This document shows positions 44,181-53,356 of a stretch of 64,000 nt of DNA, piece by piece. The notes below the pieces were generated by a model. It had not been told where the DNA came from. It made no database searches and was given only the letters and a program-made list of their open reading frames with translations. Source of the stretch: Candidatus Gastranaerophilales bacterium (lineage in GTDB: Bacteria > Cyanobacteriota > Vampirovibrionia > Gastranaerophilales > Gastranaerophilaceae); contig CALUYW010000014.1 of the NCBI GenBank assembly GCA_944325105.1, positions 1-64,000 of the forward strand, given 5' to 3'. The first letter of the stretch is position 1; each line of letters starts with the position of its first letter. A program made the translations under genes and the position numbers.

Positions 44181-45845
44181 CTAATCATTTAATATAAAAT
44201 TGTAAAAATCTTTTTTAACGCTTTCTTTGTAATAAGCATATAATAATGATTTTGCTCTTGATAGACCAACATAATTCAACATCCGATTATTAACATCGCT
44301 AAATCCATCAATATCTATATAAAAAATTATGTCTTCGTCTAATCCTTTAAAGGACTGCACTGTATAGTATTTTATTGAATTTCTGTCGGTTTCAGGTAAA
44401 TCGTGCATTTCTTTTATACTATAATTACATATAGATGGAGTATTTTTTAATCCTGAATTTTTTAATTTGTATTTTGACAAAATTATAATATTATGAGGTC
44501 TTATTCCACCTGTAATTAGAGATTGTATTCTATATTTCAATTTTGATACTAATTCTTTATCATCTTCATATGGCTCAATCACGACATCTTGGCCTGATAT
44601 ATTCATTATGTGAGCAGCACCTGTCTTTGTTATTGCAGCAACCTTCGAGGCAATTTGTTTTGTATTTCTACAATTGGTATTAAGTTTATAAGAAAAAGCC
44701 CCGCAACCTTTTTTCAGATATTCTATGGTTTCATTAAAATCGTGCGAAGATTTAAATATATTTTGATTAGGATCATATAAGAAAACCCATTTCCCTTTTT
44801 CAATACCATCATTAAGAAATAGAGACAATGCTTCAATAATATTTAAATCCATTAAATCCTGTGCTTCATCAACTATTAAAATATCGTATTTATTTGTAAC
44901 AATATTATTTTTAAGGAAGTTTTTACACGATTCAGATAAATTTATATTATTGTTAAAATCAATACCCAATAAATGGTTAAAAGTACCAACGTAAGATTCT
45001 TTGGAGATATTACCAATTACGCGTTGTGCATACTTTGCCATGTTTGAATTAAAACAAATGTAGGCAACCTTCTTTCCTGAAACAATAAGTTTTTGTACTT
45101 GTTCCATGGCAATTATGCTTTTACCAGTCCCGGCAACACCTTGAATGAGCAAGCGATCATTTTCATTTATCAAATCATTTAAAATGAAACTTTGTTCCTT
45201 GGTCAATTGAATTATTTGTTTATCTAAATATTCAATTTCAGTATTTAATACTGGAATTGCATTAATGTCAGACCTTAATAATACTTGTAAATCAATAATA
45301 TCCTTATCAGATAATATTTTCCCTTGAATATTCTGTGTTTTCAGATATTTATCTTCCCAATATTTATATGTTGCTGAAATGTAATCTTTAAAACTTCCAT
45401 TATAACCATAGTCAAATTTTACTTCCGATACTATATCGTTTCCTGTAACATTAAATATACATTCTGGGAAAATTACTCCCATTCCAACAATAACATCTTT
45501 GAATTTAGGGATACTTTTTATGTGTTTTATTAGCGCATACATACAATCTTTGGCTTGATTGAACGGATTCTTGATTTTATTTTTTTTGTCGTTTTTATCG
45601 GTTGAAAACCATTCTCCTGCTTCGCGACTTATTACACCGCCTTTAACCTCAAAACATATTAGCCCTCTTTTGGTAATCAAAAGAAAATCAATTTCCCCAA
45701 ATAATTTATGTTCTTGATTTTTTTGCCACACAGAATATAAAACGATACCATTGCTTTCAAGATTTGAAAACATGTTAAAGACAAGCCTTTCACCATTTAG
45801 TTTTGGATTTTCTTGATCTATGCAATTAGGGATTATGGTAGTCAT
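44181..45845 (-). CDS. NERD nuclease-related domain fused to an SF1 helicase
   Basis: A 554-residue protein. The N-terminal NERD domain (about 18-130) keeps a PD-(D/E)XK-like core: FGEIDFLLITKRG (Glu51, Asp53) and ICFEVKGG (Glu66, Lys68). A helicase domain follows with Walker A LIQGVAGTGKSIIA (236-243), Walker B ILIVDEAQDL (326-330), WVFLYDPNQNIF, VQSFKGLDEDI and LSRAKSLLYAYY. Such fusions occur in defence and repair loci. AGGAG at the drmB-like stop is its ribosome site, so it is the last large gene of the minus-strand defence operon. The acidic NERD residues suggest active nuclease chemistry, but this is inference. Confidence 0.85.
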   Translation of the reverse strand: MTTIIPNCIDQENPKLNGERLVFNMFSNLESNGIVLYSVWQKNQEHKLFGEIDFLLITKRGLICFEVKGGVISREAGEWFSTDKNDKKNKIKNPFNQAKDCMYALIKHIKSIPKFKDVIVGMGVIFPECIFNVTGNDIVSEVKFDYGYNGSFKDYISATYKYWEDKYLKTQNIQGKILSDKDIIDLQVLLRSDINAIPVLNTEIEYLDKQIIQLTKEQSFILNDLINENDRLLIQGVAGTGKSIIAMEQVQKLIVSGKKVAYICFNSNMAKYAQRVIGNISKESYVGTFNHLLGIDFNNNINLSESCKNFLKNNIVTNKYDILIVDEAQDLMDLNIIEALSLFLNDGIEKGKWVFLYDPNQNIFKSSHDFNETIEYLKKGCGAFSYKLNTNCRNTKQIASKVAAITKTGAAHIMNISGQDVVIEPYEDDKELVSKLKYRIQSLITGGIRPHNIIILSKYKLKNSGLKNTPSICNYSIKEMHDLPETDRNSIKYYTVQSFKGLDEDIIFYIDIDGFSDVNNRMLNYVGLSRAKSLLYAYYKESVKKDFYNFILND

Positions 45846-45856
45846 AATATATTCTC

Positions 45857-47677
45857 CTATGATACTTTATCCTTAAAAAAGGCTATGTTTCTATTATCTG
45901 GTTCACCAATAATCGCAGCCCTATCGAGTAAACAGTTTCTTGATACACAACTTGTTTCGGGTAATAAGGTACAAGCATGACATGCTGCATAATTCAGAGA
46001 ATTAAACCCTTGAGATTTCGATTCTATGCATATCGGGTCATTTGAACACCAGTACGCGGTTTGCAACATTTCATCAATGAGTTTTTTTAAGTTTTCTTGT
46101 TTTCCTTCTCTGACCAATCCTCCTAAACTTCCGTCACAATCGGTTGCTGCGGTATAAATTAAAATTCCAAACATTTCATCATTTTCATCGTCTCTAAATG
46201 TACTGTATATTTTTTCTTTTAATGATGTTGTATTGTACCCGCATGTATATGCTAACTGTCGAATCAGTAAATGTGATAATGTATGTAATAAAACATACTG
46301 AGATGAAAACATTCCTTTTGCTATATCAAAAGGCATTCTTTTACCCATATCCTCATATCTGTTTTCGACTTCAGAAACCCATTTTTGAACCGTTTCTTTT
46401 CTTAATTTTATAAAAATACCTTCCCCGAATAATTCAACTGCCGGTAACCATTCTATGTTAGGATTTAAAGATAATGGTGTAAATTCACGATCCATTAATC
46501 CTAACTTTTTGATTGTCTCTTCACTATGCTCAATTTCCGGGAATATTCTTCTAAAACCTTTTAAGACCTGTACTTCCCTCAAACGCTTTACTAATTTTAT
46601 TTCTTCAATATATTCGGAATATTCTTCGGGAACGGTCTCTTTGACAGTTTTGAAATATTTGTGATTAACGTCCGGCATACATAAAGCATAATACTCATTT
46701 TTGATTAAGTCTTTTTCAGTAGGAGTATCTCCTTCATCAGAAAAACATTTTTCGATTGCTTTTTTTAGCATTTCTATACTTAAGCCGAATTTATTTTTTA
46801 TATTTTGCATTGAATAAAAAACATTAAGCCAATTTGGTCCGCTTTGTTTCATCATATCTATATTATCTTTATTGTTTTGCAAGAAATAATTAATATCTTC
46901 ACTCCAAGGCGGAATCGTCAAGGCACTTACATTGACCGAATAGTACACATTGTTTGCCGTTCTTTGAAGGGTTCTCAGGTCAGCATTACATTTCTCTTTT
47001 TGAGATGTTTTATAGTTGTTTCCATCAATCCATGGCATATTACCTTTGCATTTACCAAACTGTTTTAATGCTCCTTCATTCATGCACCCTGCCATAGATT
47101 CCCATACTCCACAAGTTTCGCATGCAATAATTATACCGTCTAAACCTGCCGTTTCAGGTTTATATTTTAATGTCAACCTATGATTTGTGCATTCGGGATG
47201 CTTGCGTCTGTGCACCCACTTCCCATATGGAAAATCTTCCAGATGTCCATTCGGACATGCTGCCAGAAATCTTGAAGGGACCAGTTGCGTTCCGCAATTG
47301 TTACAATATAATTTCCCTGAACCGGATTTGCTAATTTCCCAATATTTATCGAGCTGTCCGCAGTTAGGACAATAATAATAATATGGAAATCTGAATATAG
47401 GTATTCCAAAATAACCATCATTGACCTTATCTCCCGCAGAAACAGGCTGAATAAAGAATTTCTTACCTAACATTTTCGATAAATTTGGTTCTCGAATTTT
47501 AAGTATTCTATATTCAAAATCTTCTTTGCAATTAATATTCCAATTATCTATTCCCGATATAATTCCGGATATGTCAGGTAAATCCACTATTGCCCCACAT
47601 CCAAATGTTGTAACAAGTTGGGATCTTCTTAATTCACCTCTTTTTTTATTTTTATCTTTATTTTTTTGTTTTAACAT
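45857..47677 (-). CDS. drmB: DrmB-like DUF1998 protein (DISARM family)
   Basis: A 606-residue protein matching DrmB. The N-terminus (RRSQLVTTFGCGAIVDLPD) is characteristic. A zinc-ribbon-like cluster (YYCPNCGQ, then YCNNCGTQ and ACPNGHLEDFPYG) lies at about residues 105-165. The C-terminal DUF1998 region holds LLHTLSHLLIRQLAYTCGY and a Cys-rich NYAACHACTLLPETSC...NCLLDRAAIIG end. In DISARM, DrmB forms a complex with DrmA to recognise and block incoming phage DNA. Its AAGGAG site overlaps the stop of the drmA-like gene. It is slightly shorter at the N-terminus than some DrmB proteins. Confidence 0.88.
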   Translation of the reverse strand: MLKQKNKDKNKKRGELRRSQLVTTFGCGAIVDLPDISGIISGIDNWNINCKEDFEYRILKIREPNLSKMLGKKFFIQPVSAGDKVNDGYFGIPIFRFPYYYYCPNCGQLDKYWEISKSGSGKLYCNNCGTQLVPSRFLAACPNGHLEDFPYGKWVHRRKHPECTNHRLTLKYKPETAGLDGIIIACETCGVWESMAGCMNEGALKQFGKCKGNMPWIDGNNYKTSQKEKCNADLRTLQRTANNVYYSVNVSALTIPPWSEDINYFLQNNKDNIDMMKQSGPNWLNVFYSMQNIKNKFGLSIEMLKKAIEKCFSDEGDTPTEKDLIKNEYYALCMPDVNHKYFKTVKETVPEEYSEYIEEIKLVKRLREVQVLKGFRRIFPEIEHSEETIKKLGLMDREFTPLSLNPNIEWLPAVELFGEGIFIKLRKETVQKWVSEVENRYEDMGKRMPFDIAKGMFSSQYVLLHTLSHLLIRQLAYTCGYNTTSLKEKIYSTFRDDENDEMFGILIYTAATDCDGSLGGLVREGKQENLKKLIDEMLQTAYWCSNDPICIESKSQGFNSLNYAACHACTLLPETSCVSRNCLLDRAAIIGEPDNRNIAFFKDKVS

Positions 47678-47685
47678 AATGATAA

Positions 47686-50600
47686 CTACTCCTTAACATA
47701 TAGATTTGCAGTTGTTTCGACACTTCTCATTGAATTTAGAGCTCTAAAACGACTCTCCTCATCACTATCCATGTCAAAAAGTGCTTTATCTGTACAAAAA
47801 TAGTCTTTATATATCAGTTCATTTTTTGTACGTGCCAATCTGTTCCACTCTTCTTCTATTTCTTCGATTTCACTTCTTACATTATCAAGTTCATTTGGGT
47901 CAATGTTTTGCACATATTCGAAAATATAATCTCTTATTTCTCTTAACTCCAAAGCATTTTTATCGTGCTTCTTATAGTTTATAGCAGCATCATTTGCTCG
48001 CAAATCATCAATCAAATAACGACAAAGCATAATATATATTGTCTGCAAGGCACGATCTCTTGCTCTGTCTGCAAACGGTGTTATACTTGTTGCTTCGACA
48101 TATTTATAAAAACTTTGATGATATTGTGTAAACTGTTCAAAGTGTGATCTATCTCTTGATTTCGCCTGATTATATGTAGCAATTACCAATCCGGGATTAC
48201 TTCTCCCGACTCGGCTGGTTGCTTGTATATATTCTGCTGTCAATTTAGGTTGTCCGACAACAACCATAGTACCGAGCCTTCCTACATCTACACCAACAGA
48301 TATCATATTAGAAGCCAATAAAAAGTCGTATGGATTAGTCGTATTATCTTTTCTGTATTTGCTTTCTAATTCATGTAAACTTGCCCCGATTTGTTCACTT
48401 GGAATCCGACTTGTAAGTTCCATATATTTCTTATATGTTTTTTCATCATTTATCGGATATAAAGATTTAAATTTTGTATCTCTGAGATATTTATATCTGT
48501 CCTGAATGTCATCTATGACCCTTACAATTGCACCACCCAACTCTCGCAATGTATTAAAGTATGAAGTAATTGTCCAATATGCGTCTATTACATCTTCACT
48601 ATATGTTCCTTTTGATTCCAAATATCTGGTTGCAAACAATAGCGAGGTCATAACCCTTATCATCATGGTGGTAGGGCTTGTTCCGATTCCCATACAACCA
48701 AGATATTTTCTGGATGGTTTATCTTCAGGTTTTGAAATAACAGCGAAAAATGAATCTTCTATATCAATACCTTGTGCAGGGAATTGTTTATAGTCTGCAG
48801 CATAAAGTTTTTCTATTTGATCTTTTGCATTTTTAATTGTTGCAGTGGATGCAATAATTTTAGGATAATAACCTTCTTTTGAAGTTGTCAACTTTTTTAT
48901 TGCACATTCGTATAACCCTGCTATTGTACCTAATGGCCCAGAAATTAGGTGTAGTTCATCTTGAATGATTAAATCAGGAGGATTGAAAGTTTTTCCGTTT
49001 GTACAATTACCAAATAATGCTCCTGCATCATCATTTAACGCAATTTGTGCAAATTTATCTATAGTAGCAACCACAAAAGTTGGAGGATATTGATATATTT
49101 CTTCATCAATTAAAATAATAGGCAAACCTGAATGAAAATTACAATCTTGATTTGGACATTTAATAATCATTTTATAGTTTTTAATTTCATAATTTTCTTC
49201 TTTTATATCTGCACCACACCAGGGACATTTTTTGATTTGAGCAGGATTCCCTATTTTTCTTATCGTTTCATCATATTTCCGGCTTGAATCGTCTGCGTTT
49301 AAATATTTTTCAGCATCCTTTATTTTGTTTGGCGTAAGCGCTTCTCCTGCCCAAAGACCAATTGTTATAGATTCACCGGGAATGTTTTCAGCTTTTCTTA
49401 TTTGCTCACATGCACATATTAACGCAGAAGCTCTTTCAAATTGCTGGAAAGTAAGCAACCTTAATGTGTAACGCATAAATACAGCAACACCATTACCATC
49501 CGTACCATATTTTAAACGTCTTAAAAATATGGTAAATGCTGCAATTCCAAGATATGCCTCTGTCTTACCACCACCTGTCGGGAACCAAAGTAAGTCTACA
49601 AGTTTTCTTTCATCGCTATTTGGCAATGCAATTGATGGTATTTCTTGCAAAAAGAATGCTAACTGAAATGGATACCATTCTATCGGCTCTTCTTTCTTTT
49701 TTATTTCCAGTTGTTTTCTACGTTGCAAATACATTGCTTTATTGGCTAATTTGAATGCCCTCTCAATGGTTTTATCTTTATCTATCAATTCTCCTGCGAC
49801 TTTTATTCTTTCGCAAGATTCTCGGCATTTTTTAAGATTATCTTTTGCAATTTTTTCAAGTTTTTTAGGATAATTAGCAATTTCGCTTTCTCTTTTTGAT
49901 ATCCACCCAGAATATTCATTACATAATTTATTTATTCCTGTGACTATATCTTCTTTTTTTGCTTCAGAAATAAACTTCATCGATAATATATCACTTTTAA
50001 AATCATCTGAAGGTTTCATTTGTCGGACTGTATATTCAGGCAAAAATTCTGATTTTATTGATTTTATATATTTTTTATTTTCATCAAAATCCCAACTTAC
50101 CGCACAACCATGTCCTTGTGCATAACTTTGCATTTTATAATACAGTAAATCCATTTCTTCGGGTTCAGCTAAATATATATTCCTTTCTATCGGACTGAAG
50201 GTATTTTTATCAATTGCTTCTATTCTGATTTCAGGTTGAAATAACGTAAATATTGATTTTTCTTCTATATCTTCACATTTACTTTTCATATTTGACAGAC
50301 TTACCGTTATTGTTGTATTAGTATCATCATAAGTTTTTCTACGATTTACTCTTAGCAATACATTTGAATCTTCTATTGGTGGTTCAATTTTAGGGTTTTT
50401 AACACTTAATATACGCTCATATTTATAAAATTCTCTCTTATATTGCTTCCTCTTTTTCTTTGGTGTTTTATCTTCTTCGGATTCTTCATCTGACATTTCT
50501 AAGGTTTGTTCAGTTTCCTCCTGTTCAAAAGGTAAATATTTAGCATAACTGACAATCACTTTTATTTTTTCAATATCATTATTTACTGAAAAGGATATCC

Positions 50601-50883
50601 CCATTGAAGATGGATTTGAGGTATTGCATAATGCAATTTCATCAAATGTTTCGGTGAAATCACTTTTTTCCATATCGTTTTCTTTATATTCCGACATTGA
50701 TTGAACAATATCGGGATTATCATATTTAATTGCATCTTGCGGATATAATTTTCCTACCAGGTAGCAATTTACAGGCAGTTCACTGGTAATTTTTTCATCT
50801 TCCGTTACAGGACCTAATAAGTCTTGTTTTATTATATTTGTAATTTCATTTCTGGCATTATAATACTCATTAAATTTGTTCAT
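47686..50883 (-). CDS. drmA: DrmA-like SF2 helicase (DISARM family)
   Basis: A 1065-residue protein with the DrmA layout: an N-terminal region of about 400 residues, then a helicase core with Walker A LLWFPTGGGKTEAYLG (435-441), a zinc-knuckle-like insertion (C553, C556, C576, C581), and Walker B IIQDELHLISG (642-645). Motif III-like IIASTATIKNA, GVDVGRLGTMVVVGQP and IQATSRVGRS (motif VI) follow. The core translocates on or unwinds DNA. I use the ATG at 50883, which has GAGGGA upstream, 13 bases after the preceding gene. drmB follows directly, which supports the family call. Confidence 0.9.
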   Translation of the reverse strand: MNKFNEYYNARNEITNIIKQDLLGPVTEDEKITSELPVNCYLVGKLYPQDAIKYDNPDIVQSMSEYKENDMEKSDFTETFDEIALCNTSNPSSMGISFSVNNDIEKIKVIVSYAKYLPFEQEETEQTLEMSDEESEEDKTPKKKRKQYKREFYKYERILSVKNPKIEPPIEDSNVLLRVNRRKTYDDTNTTITVSLSNMKSKCEDIEEKSIFTLFQPEIRIEAIDKNTFSPIERNIYLAEPEEMDLLYYKMQSYAQGHGCAVSWDFDENKKYIKSIKSEFLPEYTVRQMKPSDDFKSDILSMKFISEAKKEDIVTGINKLCNEYSGWISKRESEIANYPKKLEKIAKDNLKKCRESCERIKVAGELIDKDKTIERAFKLANKAMYLQRRKQLEIKKKEEPIEWYPFQLAFFLQEIPSIALPNSDERKLVDLLWFPTGGGKTEAYLGIAAFTIFLRRLKYGTDGNGVAVFMRYTLRLLTFQQFERASALICACEQIRKAENIPGESITIGLWAGEALTPNKIKDAEKYLNADDSSRKYDETIRKIGNPAQIKKCPWCGADIKEENYEIKNYKMIIKCPNQDCNFHSGLPIILIDEEIYQYPPTFVVATIDKFAQIALNDDAGALFGNCTNGKTFNPPDLIIQDELHLISGPLGTIAGLYECAIKKLTTSKEGYYPKIIASTATIKNAKDQIEKLYAADYKQFPAQGIDIEDSFFAVISKPEDKPSRKYLGCMGIGTSPTTMMIRVMTSLLFATRYLESKGTYSEDVIDAYWTITSYFNTLRELGGAIVRVIDDIQDRYKYLRDTKFKSLYPINDEKTYKKYMELTSRIPSEQIGASLHELESKYRKDNTTNPYDFLLASNMISVGVDVGRLGTMVVVGQPKLTAEYIQATSRVGRSNPGLVIATYNQAKSRDRSHFEQFTQYHQSFYKYVEATSITPFADRARDRALQTIYIMLCRYLIDDLRANDAAINYKKHDKNALELREIRDYIFEYVQNIDPNELDNVRSEIEEIEEEWNRLARTKNELIYKDYFCTDKALFDMDSDEESRFRALNSMRSVETTANLYVKE

Positions 50884-50896
50884 TATCTTCCCTCTT

Positions 50897-53356
50897 TTAA
50901 AATTCACCAAATCCTGTAAATGATATTCCGGTTACTGGTGTGATTGTACCATTTTTATCTTTATTTCTTCTTAAATATGTAAACTTTTTATTAACATATA
51001 ATTTACTAATAACCGGCAATGTCAGATTATTTTTTTTGTGATGTAATAAATCTTTAACACTATCTGTTAGTTCGCTTGTCATTTTTCCTATATCTATCCA
51101 ATTTCTATTAATTTTACATTCAATATGATAAAAATTATCCTTTGAGCTTCTGGTTAATCGTATTTCCGTATTATTTTTAATTTTTTGACGAACAATCTCA
51201 TAATCATCGCTAAATTCGTCATAGCTAATATATTTTTCTAATATACCAATGGCCACAGGATGCATTTCAGGTCCTTTATACCATATTTTTTTATTTTTTT
51301 TATACCCTACTTTTTCCAACGTTTCAGGTTCAAGTAATAATGATATATTTTTTTTAGGTCTTGTTAATGCTACATACATTTTTCTATGTTGATAAGGATC
51401 TCCTTCCGGTTTATAAATTCTTTCTGATGAACCAGTTATAAACTTATAAAAATTCATATCAACAGCAACCTGATCAAATTCTCTGCCTTTTGCTTTATGA
51501 ATAGTTGATACTTCCAATAATGATGGTTTAGGTAAATACATTGCTGTTTTAGAATCAATCTCTTTAGATTTTATATACAGTTTTTCTAAAAAATCTTTAA
51601 TATTTAATACATTAGATGATTTAGTCAGGCTATCCCAAAAGACTTCAATATAATCTTTTCCTATTTCTTTGTTGTTTGCATCAGATAGTTGTATCTTTTT
51701 ATTTTGTACTATTTGTACAAAATCATCAAAATACATATTTTCTTTTTCATAGCCATAAAAGACACTCGCAATCCAAGGGGCATATGTAAAACTCCTCCTA
51801 TCATTTTCTCCGGATGGATTTATTGTAAAATTAACTTTCTTTTTTCTTAATGCGGATGCGTAATTTAATGCTTGGCCATTGTTACTTGTTAAAATGGCGA
51901 ATTTTTGATTATCCGTACAACTTTCTATTGCTATGCATATTTCATTTAATGGTCTTTTTGCTATATCATTGCTAATATCTCTCAAAACATATTTTAATTC
52001 GGATTTATTATCATTAAGAATTTCTTTTCTATAATCCGAGGTTAAGTTTGCTAATTTTTCAGTTTGTCTGTGATTTATATTTCTTAATTCAACTAAATCT
52101 TTGGCCTCAAACATCTCTTTAGCTGCACTATAAAAATCGGAAGAAGTCATTTTAATATTTGTTACAGTATCATCCTCAAAATCATATATTGCCTGACATG
52201 TATCACCAAATAGCGTGAATGAAATTTTTTGTTTTTTGCAAGCCTTCAATATTTCCAATACAAAATATGCTAAAGAATTTGTCAAATCTTGAATTTCATC
52301 AATAAGAAAATATTTATTACCTTCCAATATATCAGGATTATTTTTCAAAAATTCAGCTGCCTGTATTACAGATTCTGTATACGAGGAACTTCTATGATAT
52401 TTTTTGTTATTATCTTCATTGCTATCATATTCACAATAATTTATTCGCCCTGCAAAAGAATTAAATGTACATATATCAACATTATTTAACGATCTTTTTC
52501 CTCCTGCCCTGACAAAATCTTTGAGTCTTGTTTTTATTTCATTCACAACTGCATTTGTAAAACTTAAAACAACAATTCCTTCCGGATCGGCATCTTGATT
52601 TGTTACTAAATCATTAATCTTTTGTATAAGTGTATATGTTTTACCAACTCCGGGACCAGCATTAACAAGAAAACCTTTATCAATACTTGCCTTAATAATT
52701 TCCTCTTGCTCAACAATCCTAAATTCACCGGCCTGCTGTTCAAAACTTATATCCAGAATTTCATCTTCAGGTTCGTTTTCATTTGCATAATTATATTCTT
52801 CAATTTCTTTCGCTGATTCTTCTTGAACATTAACCAGCTCAGGAGAGTCATCCCATATAACAGAATTTTTATCGGTATTTACTGTTTGTTCATATTCTTC
52901 ATATGGTATTTCAATCGGATTATATGAATCATATTCATCAGCAAAAGAAGTCTTAACAGGATAATAAAAAATATCCTTTGCGACTCCAGTATATTCATAA
53001 TCAATTGGAACTTTTTTTTCGGGAGCAAAGTTTTTATATTCCTCATCTTCTAATGGGATATTTTTTCGACAGTTATCTAATTCTTTACAATCAATATTTA
53101 CACACTTGCATATATAATCATCGCCCTTCTTTCCCCAACACGGATCAGGATATTTTAAATTTGAACATATTGATCGTTCAGCAACTATTCTTTTTTGCAT
53201 TTCTGAAAAGCAATGAGTATCCAACTGTTTTCTATATTTATAAAAATATAATAAATCAGGGTCATCAATTTTAGAAAAGAATTCCTTGTCGTTATGACGA
53301 AAATCTTCTTTCAAAACATATAAATTACTTTTGTATTTCAAATTTGATTTATGCAT
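50897..53356 (-). CDS. UvrD/Rep-type SF1 helicase with Cys-rich N-terminal domain
   Basis: An 819-residue protein. The first 230 residues are not helicase; they include a Cys cluster (CWGKKGDDYICKCVNIDC and a following DNC) that may bind zinc or an iron-sulfur group, and an acidic stretch. The SF1A motifs then come in order: FLVNAGPGVGKTYTLI, VLSFTNAVVNEIKTRL, FLIDEIQDLTNS, FTLFGDTCQAIYDFE, NHRQTEKLANL, VSTIHKAKGREFDQV and YVALTRPKKNISLLL. All catalytic motifs appear intact. The ATG at 53356 overlaps the Hsp70-fusion stop by eight bases and has AGGGG upstream. Its place between a chaperone-like gene and drmA suggests a shared system. Confidence 0.85.
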   Translation of the reverse strand: MHKSNLKYKSNLYVLKEDFRHNDKEFFSKIDDPDLLYFYKYRKQLDTHCFSEMQKRIVAERSICSNLKYPDPCWGKKGDDYICKCVNIDCKELDNCRKNIPLEDEEYKNFAPEKKVPIDYEYTGVAKDIFYYPVKTSFADEYDSYNPIEIPYEEYEQTVNTDKNSVIWDDSPELVNVQEESAKEIEEYNYANENEPEDEILDISFEQQAGEFRIVEQEEIIKASIDKGFLVNAGPGVGKTYTLIQKINDLVTNQDADPEGIVVLSFTNAVVNEIKTRLKDFVRAGGKRSLNNVDICTFNSFAGRINYCEYDSNEDNNKKYHRSSSYTESVIQAAEFLKNNPDILEGNKYFLIDEIQDLTNSLAYFVLEILKACKKQKISFTLFGDTCQAIYDFEDDTVTNIKMTSSDFYSAAKEMFEAKDLVELRNINHRQTEKLANLTSDYRKEILNDNKSELKYVLRDISNDIAKRPLNEICIAIESCTDNQKFAILTSNNGQALNYASALRKKKVNFTINPSGENDRRSFTYAPWIASVFYGYEKENMYFDDFVQIVQNKKIQLSDANNKEIGKDYIEVFWDSLTKSSNVLNIKDFLEKLYIKSKEIDSKTAMYLPKPSLLEVSTIHKAKGREFDQVAVDMNFYKFITGSSERIYKPEGDPYQHRKMYVALTRPKKNISLLLEPETLEKVGYKKNKKIWYKGPEMHPVAIGILEKYISYDEFSDDYEIVRQKIKNNTEIRLTRSSKDNFYHIECKINRNWIDIGKMTSELTDSVKDLLHHKKNNLTLPVISKLYVNKKFTYLRRNKDKNGTITPVTGISFTGFGEF

